Part shown: piece by piece, positions 1 through 10,100 of the stretch
Position numbering within the stretch: the first letter of the stretch is position 1
Layout: each line of letters begins with the position of its first letter
Source of the DNA: Hyaloscypha bicolor E
Taxonomy: Eukaryota > Ascomycota > Leotiomycetes > Helotiales > Hyaloscyphaceae
Length of the DNA: 64,000 nucleotides
Direction of reading: 5' to 3'
Assembly (NCBI RefSeq): GCF_002865645.1
Contig: NW_020194555.1
Span: 806,001-870,000 of the forward strand
Notes under the pieces: generated by a model
What the model was told of the DNA's origin: nothing
Databases searched by the model: none
Seen by the model: the letters and a program-made list of their open reading frames with translations, nothing else
Position numbers and translations under genes: made by a program

Positions 1-534
1 GTATATGTGAAGATAACCTCTCGAAAAGTCCGGTTCATCGTCGCCATCATATATATTTCGTATCCCATCCACAGTCTCTGCCCAGGTTAACTCGAAGGGA
101 GGTGGAGAAGGACCCTCTCCAGGTTCGCCAGGACGTCCTGAATGCTCAGGATCCCCAGGTTTTCCAGGCCTCCCCCCAGGTCGTCTTCCTGGGAAAGCTC
201 GAGCGAACATCTCTGCATGTTCGATCTCGAATGCAAGCCAATCCATGCCCTTTACTGCGTTGGGTGTATGTGTTCCATGGTAGAGGTGAGTGTTGTTGGG
301 TATTCTTGCGGGAAAGAGCGACATGCCGTTGTGATTCAAGCTGGATCCCCATTGTCGCATCGAGGAGTGGACAGTATTGAAGATGTGAGGAGCATTTACT
401 CTTGCACTATCTAGACTTAGACCACGGCTGCCTGCAGTCTTTGCAGACGAGAACAGCGGAGCTTGAGTTTGAGGAGGGGCTGCGATGACATGTAGCATGA
501 GAGCTGATGCAGTGAGGATGAAGCGCAGCGCCAT
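1..534 (-). CDS. Secreted protein with Gly/Pro-rich collagen-like stretch, 5' part only
   Basis: Reading leftward from ATG at 534, the frame stays open for 178 codons and runs off the window edge, so the C-terminus is missing. Residues 1-19 look like a signal peptide (MALRFILTASALMLHVIAA), so the product is probably secreted. Residues about 50-112 contain a conserved-looking block (SMRQWGSSLNHNG, LYHGT, GMDWLAFEIEHAEMFAR) followed at 115-146 by a Gly/Pro-rich run with PG repeats, then RGYLHIY at the edge. I recall the WLAFEIEHAEMFA and RGYLHIY signatures from uncharacterised fungal secreted proteins, but I know of no established function. The codons are GC-balanced with no premature stop, although AT-rich RIP-type sequence begins only about 180 bases upstream of the start. 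No intron is needed in this part. Confidence 0.75.
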   Translation of the reverse strand, partial: MALRFILTASALMLHVIAAPPQTQAPLFSSAKTAGSRGLSLDSARVNAPHIFNTVHSSMRQWGSSLNHNGMSLFPARIPNNTHLYHGTHTPNAVKGMDWLAFEIEHAEMFARAFPGRRPGGRPGKPGDPEHSGRPGEPGEGPSPPPFELTWAETVDGIRNIYDGDDEPDFSRGYLHIY

Positions 535-1227
535 CTTCAAAGGTGAAGAGACTTTCAGGGGGTTGGTGATGAAGGAGAGAGCTCTCACAGAGCTTCTTGA
601 AGTCTTACGTGCTGCCTGCGAAGTGTGTGGAGTACGAGCTCGGAAGGCTGACGACGCGTCGGGCTTCTTATCATTATCCCTGTCGTGGATAAGGTGAAAG
701 CTATACAGAGCTTTTAAGGCTCTTTTATTATTTAAAATTAAAAGGAATAAGTATAATATTTTTAAATTATTTCTTATTATAGTAAACTAGCTTATTAATA
801 GTAATAACTTTAATATATTACTAAATCTAATAATTGTTTTATATTTATATAAATCTTAATTAAATTATTAAATTATTTATTTATTTAGGTTATATAATAT
901 ATAATAAAAATAATTAATAAAAACAAAATATAAAGTTCTTTATTTCTTGTTTTTTAAATTTTAAAACTAAAAAGAAAAATAAAATAAAATATAGTAATAA
1001 ATAAAGAAAATATAACTAAAATTACTAAAATACTTTTTATTAATTACAAAATAATAGCTATTAATTTAGAAGTAATTATTTTAATAATATTTTATAAAAT
1101 TATAATAAATATAATATAAAATAATACTTTTTTTTAAAAAAAAATATTAATAAATTATAACTAGCTATTTAAGTACTTTAATAACCTTAAATTAAAGTTT
1201 TTATAAATATTTAAGCTAGTATATTAT
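535..1227. other. Gene upstream region merging into AT-rich decayed DNA
   Basis: Positions 535-715 are GC-balanced and should hold the promoter of the leftward gene that starts at 534. From about 716 to 1227 the sequence is almost only A and T, with stops in all frames. I see no recognisable element in it apart from the general RIP signature. Confidence 0.6.
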
Positions 1228-1460
1228 TGTCGGAATAGCTGCACTGCGAATTTCCTGGCCATGTGACTAGTTATGTGAGCTCGCGTCGCATGCATGACTC
1301 GACTGGTAGACTAGTCCCCATTAGGCTTAGCAGATTTAGGGATCGCATATTAATACCACGGTCTGTAATCCTTACTTCTGAATATTAACCACTTCACTAA
1401 CTTATGCAAATAGCATTCCACGACTACGTGACGGTGCTTCGCATTCCTGATAAATCGACA
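1228..1460 (+). mobile_element. Solo LTR of the copia family seen elsewhere in the window
   Basis: A GC-balanced 233-base island starts TGTCGG and ends TCGACA. It is flanked by a 5-base direct repeat, ATTAT, at 1223-1227 and 1461-1465, a perfect target-site duplication. Its 3' two thirds match the LTR at 38047-38345 almost word for word, including the GGCTTAGCAGATTTAGGGAT block and the CTTACTTCTGAAT block. Its 5' part lacks the GGGACAYGGGCAAT-type tandem units of that copy, so it is a shorter LTR variant. No internal element sequence adjoins it. It is therefore a solo LTR left by LTR-LTR recombination, and being short it may have escaped RIP. Confidence 0.85.
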
Positions 1461-2116
1461 ATTATAAAGGTTATATTATAATTATATGCTTTTAATTTAT
1501 AGAAAAAAAATTCTTAAAATCAAATTTTAATTTAAGAATATTTATATATTAATTAATTAGATTCGAGTTTTTAAGCCTTATAAAGCCCTATAAATTAGGG
1601 GTATATAGAGTTCTTATATCTGGTTTTAGGGACTTATTTACTAAATTTCTAGACTTTTAAGTTATAAAATATAAATAATTTAATTTCTTTAATTTAAAGA
1701 GCTATTATTAATTAAAGTTATATATAGAAAAATTATATTTAAATAGCCCTTAATTAGTGCTATAAGGAAATAAAGCAAGTATAAAATTTAATTAAATTAA
1801 AGAAAAAGCCAGATTCTGGGTGTTCCTGTCCGAGCGCCTCTATTTTGGGTTAGTGGCCAGACAAGCCACTATCGACACCCCTAATCGCCACCCGGGGCAA
1901 GGGGGCGGGGTTGGGGGTCGTTTTACATTTTCCCGTGCTTATGGACTCAAGCAAGATAAATATCTCAAGCTTCTTTAGTACCTCTTCATCATCGCCACAT
2001 ATTGCAAGTTAAATCCCGTCTCTACACAAAATTCCAGCAATCAATTCAGTCAAATTTCTCTCGCTCCCACCTTTCACAAAGCAATACATCCTCCACCAAC
2101 CAAGCCAAACCAAACC
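1461..2116. other. AT-rich remnant then promoter region of the 2117 gene
   Basis: Positions 1466-1800 are AT-rich decayed sequence with no identifiable element. From about 1805 the composition changes sharply to GC-balanced DNA, including a G/C-run segment around 1886-1920. This is the upstream region of the gene starting at 2117. I see no convincing TATA box. Confidence 0.5.
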
Positions 2117-2785
2117 ATGACCCAAAACTACCTCGAGCTCTTCATAATCGACCCTAAACAAGGAAACACATTCCACTCCCCAACAACTAAGCAAGACTTC
2201 CAATGGATCCTCAACCAATGCGCCTCCGGACGAGGCGGCATCTCCTTCTCCTTCCGGCAATCAACCACGAACCCATACCACCTACTCTTCGTCGGTTGCT
2301 GGGCCTTAAAAGCAGATCACGATGATCTGGACCTCCGCGGCGTGACGCCGAAAATGCTTCAAAGATTAATGTCTCGAATTACTGTTCCTCCGATTGCTGT
2401 TTATTATCTGTTAATGGATGATACGAAGAGGAGGGAGGTGGAGTTTGATGCACAGATTTTGGGTATCACGGCTTGGCATGTTAGGGAGGGGTATAGAGGG
2501 GAGTTTGGAAGGGAGGTAGAAAGGAGGGGAATCAGAGGGGCCTGGTATGTGGAGAGAGGGGTCCCGCCTAGGCCGCAACTTATGCCAACGGATGAGATAG
2601 AGATGAGGATTATTGAGGAGGGGGAGAAGAGGACAGAGGCGAGGCTGGAGATGCCAACTCCCAATATTTGGGTTTCCTTCTGGACAGATGACAAGGAGAA
2701 TGAAGCGGAGGAGTTTCGGGGCGCGGTAAAGAGCTTTGCTGAAGAGATGGAGGGTGGGAAGTATGAAAAGTTTCTCTCGGGTTAG
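2117..2785 (+). CDS. Intact orphan gene, possible two-domain ABM-like protein
   Basis: This is a single-exon frame of 222 aa starting ATG ACC CAA and ending TAG. It has no signal peptide or membrane segment, so a cytosolic protein is likely. The pattern suggests two alpha/beta halves. Residues about 5-90 run from YLELFIIDP to the HLLFVGCWALKADHDDLDL segment, and about 105-215 contain QILGITAWHV and IWVSFWTDDKENEAEEF. This resembles fungal proteins with tandem antibiotic-biosynthesis-monooxygenase-like (ABM/dimeric alpha-beta barrel) folds, which usually show a G-W-x-S-x-E-x-H signature. That signature is not clearly present here, so the assignment is tentative and no substrate can be named. 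The gene sits in a roughly 1-kb GC-balanced island between heavily RIP-mutated blocks, yet it carries no nonsense codon. Confidence 0.6.
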   Translation: MTQNYLELFIIDPKQGNTFHSPTTKQDFQWILNQCASGRGGISFSFRQSTTNPYHLLFVGCWALKADHDDLDLRGVTPKMLQRLMSRITVPPIAVYYLLMDDTKRREVEFDAQILGITAWHVREGYRGEFGREVERRGIRGAWYVERGVPPRPQLMPTDEIEMRIIEEGEKRTEARLEMPTPNIWVSFWTDDKENEAEEFRGAVKSFAEEMEGGKYEKFLSG

Positions 2786-5700
2786 GTTGCGAGCACTTGC
2801 TACCTGCAGGTCCCTAGAAGTGTGCTATTTTAAGTCAGTATATTCTCATCCTTACTTATTGACCGAGTAGCTAATTAGAGAGTTAAGGTAATCCGATTAA
2901 AAGTATTAAGTTTTAATAGCTTATAAAACGAGCTACTAGAATATAAGTGGCCCGAGGAAGTAATTGAGATTATATGCTCTTTTTATACTTTTTTTTTTTA
3001 AAAAGAATTCTTGCTTTAAATAAAGCAGGCCTTATTTATTTATTTAGCTAATATATCTCGATATATTTTATATAATCCCGAGAATTTAAAATTAAGATAA
3101 TAATATAAATTAAATATATATTAGTTATTATATAATAGTTATTAAAAACTTTATATATTACTTTAATTTAATAATAAAAGTTCTTTTTTATTTTTATTTT
3201 TTATTTGCTTTATTTTTTAGAATAATTATTAATAAATTATAAGGCAAGTTATTTGAAATAATAAAATAAAAATTATAATTATTATAATAGCTAGTATAAT
3301 AATATAATTTACTAAAAATAAGATATTAAAAATAGATATAAAATAAAGCTAAACTAAAATACTTGAGTAAAATAATACTAAAAGATCGAGATATTCTTTT
3401 TACTTTATTTTATAGTTTAGAATTCCTAATACATGAAATTATTTAAACTTTAAGCCTTTAGCTATTATATTAATTCCGCTATTATATAATTCTAAGCTTA
3501 CTTAATTTGGCCTATAAAGGTAATATAATATTACTAATAAAAAACTCGTATTTATTCTTGAAAAGTAAAAATAAAATATTATTTTTAATATTTAATAATT
3601 TCCTCAAATTATAAAGAACTAGAAAGCTTAGCTAGAAATATAATATTTTCTATAATCTAATTAATTTCGAAATCTGTTTCTTAATTAAAACAAATAATAC
3701 TCTTTTTTTAATAATTAGTTCTTTATTAACATAAAAGAAAAAAGATACTATTTTTATAATTTATTTAATTTCGGAATTTGACTTTAAACTAAAATAAATA
3801 ATATTTCCTTAATATTAATAAAAGTAAAAGAACTGGTTTCTTTCTCTAATATAGGAAAAATTAGTTATAATTTACTAATTTAAAACTAGAGAAAATAATA
3901 ATTAATTTCGGTATATTAATTTAAAATTAGATAAGATAATAATAAGTTATAATTTATTCATATTAAATAAAAAGAACTTATTTAGTATTTATTTCTATAA
4001 TTAATAGTTCTTCTAAAGCTATTATAAATAGTCCGGAACTAAATATTATTATTATAAATATATTAAATAAAAGGCCCTAGTATAATAAAATAAAAACCCA
4101 AACTTTAATATTATAAATTTATATTATTAGGAAATCTATTATAATACTATTTTAAAAAAAGATATTAAGAAATACCTAGCTAGCTTAGAATTTAAAATTA
4201 ATATAAATGTTCTAAAAATAAATAAAACCTAATAGAAATTACTTATATAAGATAATCTTATTAATAAATATTACTTTATAGCTAATAAATAAATAAAGTA
4301 TTACTAGAAATTTTATTTATATATTAATTAACTTTATATAAAAACAAACTAGTATAAAAAAAGTTATAAAATAAAGATTTAAATAAGTAAATATTTAAGA
4401 ATATTATAGGTTATTATTAAAAGAATTATATAAAGGCTAATATTAAAGCTTTCTTTTACTTTTAATCTATAATAATTAATTATAGCTTATTAGAATTAAA
4501 GATCTTGTTCTATTTATAAATAAAAATGATTATTAAATTAATAATTAAATATTTAATAGAAAAAATAAACTAATATAGAACTTTTTTAAATTTAATAATA
4601 AATTATTAAAAATTACTTATATAATATAACTAGTATCCAGAAATACCCGTAATTCTATTTATAAATAACTAGAACCCAAATAAGTTAAATAAAATTTTAA
4701 GATTCTTTAATAAGCTTATAATAAAAATAAATAATAAAAATACTAGGAAATAAAAGAAATATATTAGTATTTAAAATAAAGAAATAAGTTATTTCTAATA
4801 TTTTAGATAAAGTTTACTTATTTAATAATAAAACTAGAAAGGTTTTTAAATAATTAATATAATAATTTAATAAATAAAATAAATCTCGAGCTTTTTAAAA
4901 GATTAAATAATAAAAAGTTTAGATTAATTAAAGAATTTCTATTATTATAGATATAAAAAGCCTAGATATGTAAAAGTATTTATTCTAACTTTAATAAAAT
5001 TATATTTATTAAAGAGAATTATTTAAAGAAAATTAATAATTTAAAAGCAAATAATAAGAAATATAATATTAATAAATTAAGAAAAGCCTAGCCTTAAATA
5101 TAAGAATAGCTTTTCTAAAATAAGAGCTTTATTAAAAATATATAGATTTTATTTAAATAATTAGTAAGAACTAGTTTCTTATTAAATATAAAATATATTA
5201 AAAAAATAAAATTATAATTTTCTAATATTTAATATATACTAAAACAAATATATATATTCTAATTAATTAAAAGTATATTTGTCTTTTAATAAAAGTAATA
5301 TAAATGCTTTTATATAAACTTAGAATTCTTATTTTCTTATAAAGCTTTAATAAATAATCTAATAAAGCTATTTAATATTTCTAAACTTAATAATATTTAT
5401 TTATTATTAATCTCAGCTTTTATAATATAATTTTAAAAAGAAAATAGCTTATAAAATATAATATTTTATTAAACTATTAATAGAACTAATTTTTTTAGCT
5501 AGAGAATTATAAGATAAATTAGCTAAATCTTATTTAGAAAACCTAATATTTTAATAAGAAATACTAGAAAAAGAATTATTTAGAAAATACTTTTATTAGA
5601 ATTCTAAAAAGAAAAATTAAATTATAGAAATAAAAAAAAAATTCTTATTTTATATAAGACTTTTTTATTAAGAAAGCTAAATATTAAATAAAAAAAGAAA

Positions 5701-6794
5701 GAGCTAGATTTTAATATATTTGAAATAAATAATTTACTAAATTATTTTCTTTATTTTATTAAAATAGCTATTTTATAATTAAGTACTAAAAGTTCTAGTA
5801 ATTAAATTAAATTAATTATATATTTAAGAAATAAAAATATAAACTAAAGAAATATTTATTATTACTTATAATAATTAAATAACTAATATTATAGTTTATT
5901 AAATATTATATTTAAATTAGTAATTTTATATATTTTTTAATTATAAATAAACTAAATACTTTTAGTAATACTTTATTTTTTAATTCTAAAGAACTTTAAA
6001 AACTTCAAATATTTTTCTTTATATAATTATATAATATAATTAGAGTATTTTTTTTATTTAAAAAAAGTAATAAATAAGCTTTTTTAGTTTTAATTCTTTA
6101 ATTATAAGCTCTATTTTAATAAACTAAATCCTTTAATAAAAATAAGCTTTTATAAACTCGAAAAATAAAAGAATATCTTATTAAAAACCTAAAAAAAACC
6201 TTTATTAAATTATTTAAATTATTCTTTTTATTAGTTGTTTTATTTATTAAAAAGAAAAATAATATTTTATAATTTTATATTAATTATTACTAATTAAATA
6301 TTATAATAATAAAGAATTATTATTTCTTATTATTTAATATTAAAATAGTTAACTAATTAGCTAAATTATTAATAATTATAAAATTAGATATTTAATATAT
6401 TTTTAATTAAATTTATATAAAACTAGCTTTTATAATATAAATAGCTTTTAAAATAAAATATGAGTTTTTTGAACTAGTAATTCTATTTTTTAAATTTTAT
6501 AATAATTTTTATTTGGCCTATATTAATAATATATATATTTTTTTTTAAGAATAAGAAAAAGTATTAGTAATATATTAGAATAGTTTTATAAAACCTTTAA
6601 AATATAAATTTATAAATATAAATTTAAAGTTCTTAAAATATTATTCTTAAAATATATTATTTCGAATTAAAATATATAAATAAATCTTATTAAAACTTTT
6701 ATTATTCGAAACTAGTATTAATTTATAATAAAACGAGAAATATAGTATTTTTATAAACTTTTATAACTTTTATTATATATTTATTTAAGCTTAT
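2786..6794 (+). pseudogene. Left part of chromodomain gypsy retrotransposon (gypsy-A), RIP-destroyed
   Basis: After a short GC-balanced tail (to about 2870) the sequence is AT-rich and decayed. On the plus strand, about 6390-6600 translates into a reverse-transcriptase remnant: LDI at the first catalytic Asp, then KYEFFEL, then a palm motif reading AYINNIYIF, where YVDD-type Asp codons have become Asn. About 20 residues normally lying between the KYGFFE and YVDD motifs seem to be deleted. The frame breaks off at 6794, exactly where the copia element at 6795 is inserted, and resumes after 26289. The region 2870-4500 may hold its gag and 5' end, but I could not recognise an LTR there, so the left boundary is only approximate. 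Confidence 0.6.
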
Positions 6795-7104
6795 TATTAG
6801 TTTACTAGGAATATATGGCACCGTTATATAGGCATGGAAGTGCTATTTGCGTAAGGTTAGTAAAGTTATTATTTAGAAGTAAGGATTATAGTATTATAGT
6901 ATTAATATATAATCCCTAAATCTGCTAAGCCTAATAGGGACTAGCTACCGGTCGAGTTACTAATAGGACGCGGGGTTATATAACTATATCCCGTATCCCA
7001 TATTCTATTACTCATATCCTATTGCCCATATCCCGTTGCCCATATCCCGTATCCCGTGTCCCGTAACTACGCACGTGACTCCCAAAGGAATAGCTATACT
7101 AATA
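6795..7104 (-). repeat. 3' LTR of copia-A (left in window)
   Basis: The LTR runs from TATTAG (decayed TGTCGG) at 6795 to ACTAATA (decayed ACCAACA) at 7104. Between 7020 and 7070 it retains several CCCRTATCCCGT units, the reverse complement of the GGGACAYGGG units in the better-preserved solo LTR at 38047. It still has CACGTGACTCCCAAAGG near its end, so it is less RIP-mutated than its partner at 25980-26289. Confidence 0.85.
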
Positions 7105-10100
7105 CTAGAAATTCTCTAAAAAACGCGAAAAACAGAAAATAGTACTCCCCTCTAATTACATATAAATTCCCTAATCTGGCCTAGTACCAGATCTCCCAAA
7201 TACTATATATCCATATTACTTTTGAGGTTTTAGTTATATACCAAAGGCCGCGGCCTTTTGCACGTGATTTTCCCTCCTATAATATCCTCCTATCCCATAT
7301 ATTTATTCCCTGCTCTATTCGCATTTAACCTATCCCTTCACGTCTAGTTATATTATATTCGTATTAATAAGGCGCTTGAGGGCATTTAATAGCTTTAATT
7401 TCGTTATAGAGTCGGCAGGATTTGATTTTCCCTTAATTTACTTAACTTCTGCGATTTCTTATTATTTATATGCCTGACAGAAGCATATTACGTTAATTAT
7501 TAGGCGTTTCTCTCGAGTAGTACCTAATTTAATAAGGCATTCGTATAATAACTTCGAATTCGTATAAATGACTAGTAATAGTTCTATTTCTAGTACTCTA
7601 TTAATTATAGATTTGACTAAAGTACTTATATTAAAACCGTGAGTCATACTATAGAGTTCCGAAGCTAGAATGCTTCTGGTAACTCTCTTATATTTAGTAA
7701 AGAACTAGTAGATAATATTAGTACCTCTAGTTCTATTTACTAGAACTAGAATATATCTAATTTGGGAAGAAAAATCTCTATTATTTATAAATAAAGCATT
7801 CGTAAAAATAATTAAATATAAGAACTTCTTTACTAGCTTTATGAATTTTAGTTCTCTAGTAATATTCTCAAATTACTATTAAATGCGCTTATTAAGTGCC
7901 TTTATATTAGTTTCCGAGAAATTAATAGCTTAAGTAATAATTAATAAGTCATATAAAGCTTCTGGTTAATAGACTAATATAATATATACTCCTCTAGTAT
8001 ATTAGATAATATATTAGTTCTTAATAGAGAGATTTTAATAAATATTATTCTTATTACTTATAATAGTAGTATTTTTCATAGAAATAGTTCGGAGGTTTTT
8101 ATACTAGTATTTCTATATAAAGGTAATTCTAGTAGTATTCGTATAAATAATATCTTTATTAAACTTGAGATTATAATTAAAAGTAAGGGATTTACGCTCC
8201 TTAGCCAAGAACTTAGCCTTATAGAGCTTTAGTTACTCTGCTTTCGCAAAATTATTAGTTCTAATAAATAAAGTATTATTAATTTAAAGGCTAATAATTC
8301 CGAAGAATTACTTATTATAGAGGAGGCAAGGTTATAAGTTAATTATTTCATAGAAAGCTCATTAATATAATAGGAATAGTAAGTCTTAAACTAGTAGTTC
8401 CTAGCTTCCGGTATGCTATATAGTAATTTTATAATCTTTAGAATAGAATTATTCTTTAGATTTAGCTCTCTAGTAAGCTTATAAAGTGGATTAATATAGA
8501 AATTATAATTAAGTAAGGTTATTAATTAGATATAAGCTTGCGAGATATTATATAAATATAATTCCGTAATATTTGTTATTATAGTAGTAATACTAAGAAT
8601 AATTCTCTAGCTAATATATTAAATAGTAAGTAATTATATTAATATTATATATTTCTTACTATTATTATAGGCTTGGACGACTAGTCTCGATTTCTTAAGT
8701 TCTTTTTCCGTATCCTTATTCTTAATCTTATTATTAAACCGGGAGTTAAAGATATATACTTTTTTTGGTACCTGAGATCTAGAAATAACCTTAAATATAC
8801 CCTTTTCTAAAAGGCTAGTAACCTTAACTTAACGGGGATTCTTATATAATTTATTATCCTATAGGAATACTATAATATCCGGAGTCTTACAAGGGCATTC
8901 TTTGCCATACTTTAGTAAAATAGCAGGAATAGCAAGAGGAATTATACCTATATTACTTTTAGCCTTACTATTAGGTTCGGGGTTATTAGTAATAACCTTA
9001 ATATTTCCTATATAAAAGGGCTTTACGGAAATTAAATAGAAGGTAATATTACCATATAATAGAGCTAGTATATAGTTCTTTCTATTAATAGCTATTAGCT
9101 TATATAGTCTATCCTAATTATTAGGTTAACTAATATTCTCTTTATACTAAATAAGAATATCTGAATTTAGGAATAGTTCGTGAATATTAGTAGTACTAGA
9201 ACTATTTCGGGTATTTAAAGTATTTGTAATTTAATATCTAGCTTAAAGCTTCTGAATTTCTACTATTACCTTCTTAAGTACTACTAATTACTATAATTAT
9301 AGTAGGTAATAAAGGTATTATATTTTAGTTTATTTAAGATAAAAGTACTATAAAATCAAAAAAGTTAGGATAAATACTATTAGGTTTAGTTCCGCAAAGT
9401 GTTTATTTATAAGCCTTTCTATAGAAAGCTATTTAGAGTATAGTGTATTTCTTATTAATTTCGTTAACTTTAGCTATAATAATAAAATAGATGATATATT
9501 AAGATCGGGCTTATAATAGTATTTTATAATTTCTAATAGAATTAATAAGCTTTTACGGGGAATAATCTTTAACCCTTAGTTTCTTATAGTATTTATAAGT
9601 TAAAGCAAACTCCTTACTAGTAAACTATTTTCTTAATATCTACTATAATCTTAATTAGGAGGGCCTAAATAGTTATTAATCTAGTATTACTTAAATATAT
9701 CTTCAGGTATATTTATACTAATATTCTGGGGCTATTAGCTAGCTTAAGATCAAGTGCCTTTATTAATAATATAAAGTATAGGCTTACCGGAAATATAGAA
9801 AATATTAATAATAATAAAGTAATTAAAGCTAATATTATTTCTTAGGTTAAACTTGAATTATCTAGATAATTATTTATATTTCTAGTATTACTTATAGTAC
9901 TTTATAAGATACTTAAGGGCTTCTATATTAATATTATAGTCTACTTATTCTAGTATATTTCGGAGCTTACTAATAAATAAATAACTAAAATAATAATATA
10001 AATATTATAATTTGATTTCTATAAGAAAGCAGGGATTATAAATAAAGAATTCGGAAATAAAGCTTTATAGTATAGTATTTTAAAACAGGAAAAAGTATTC

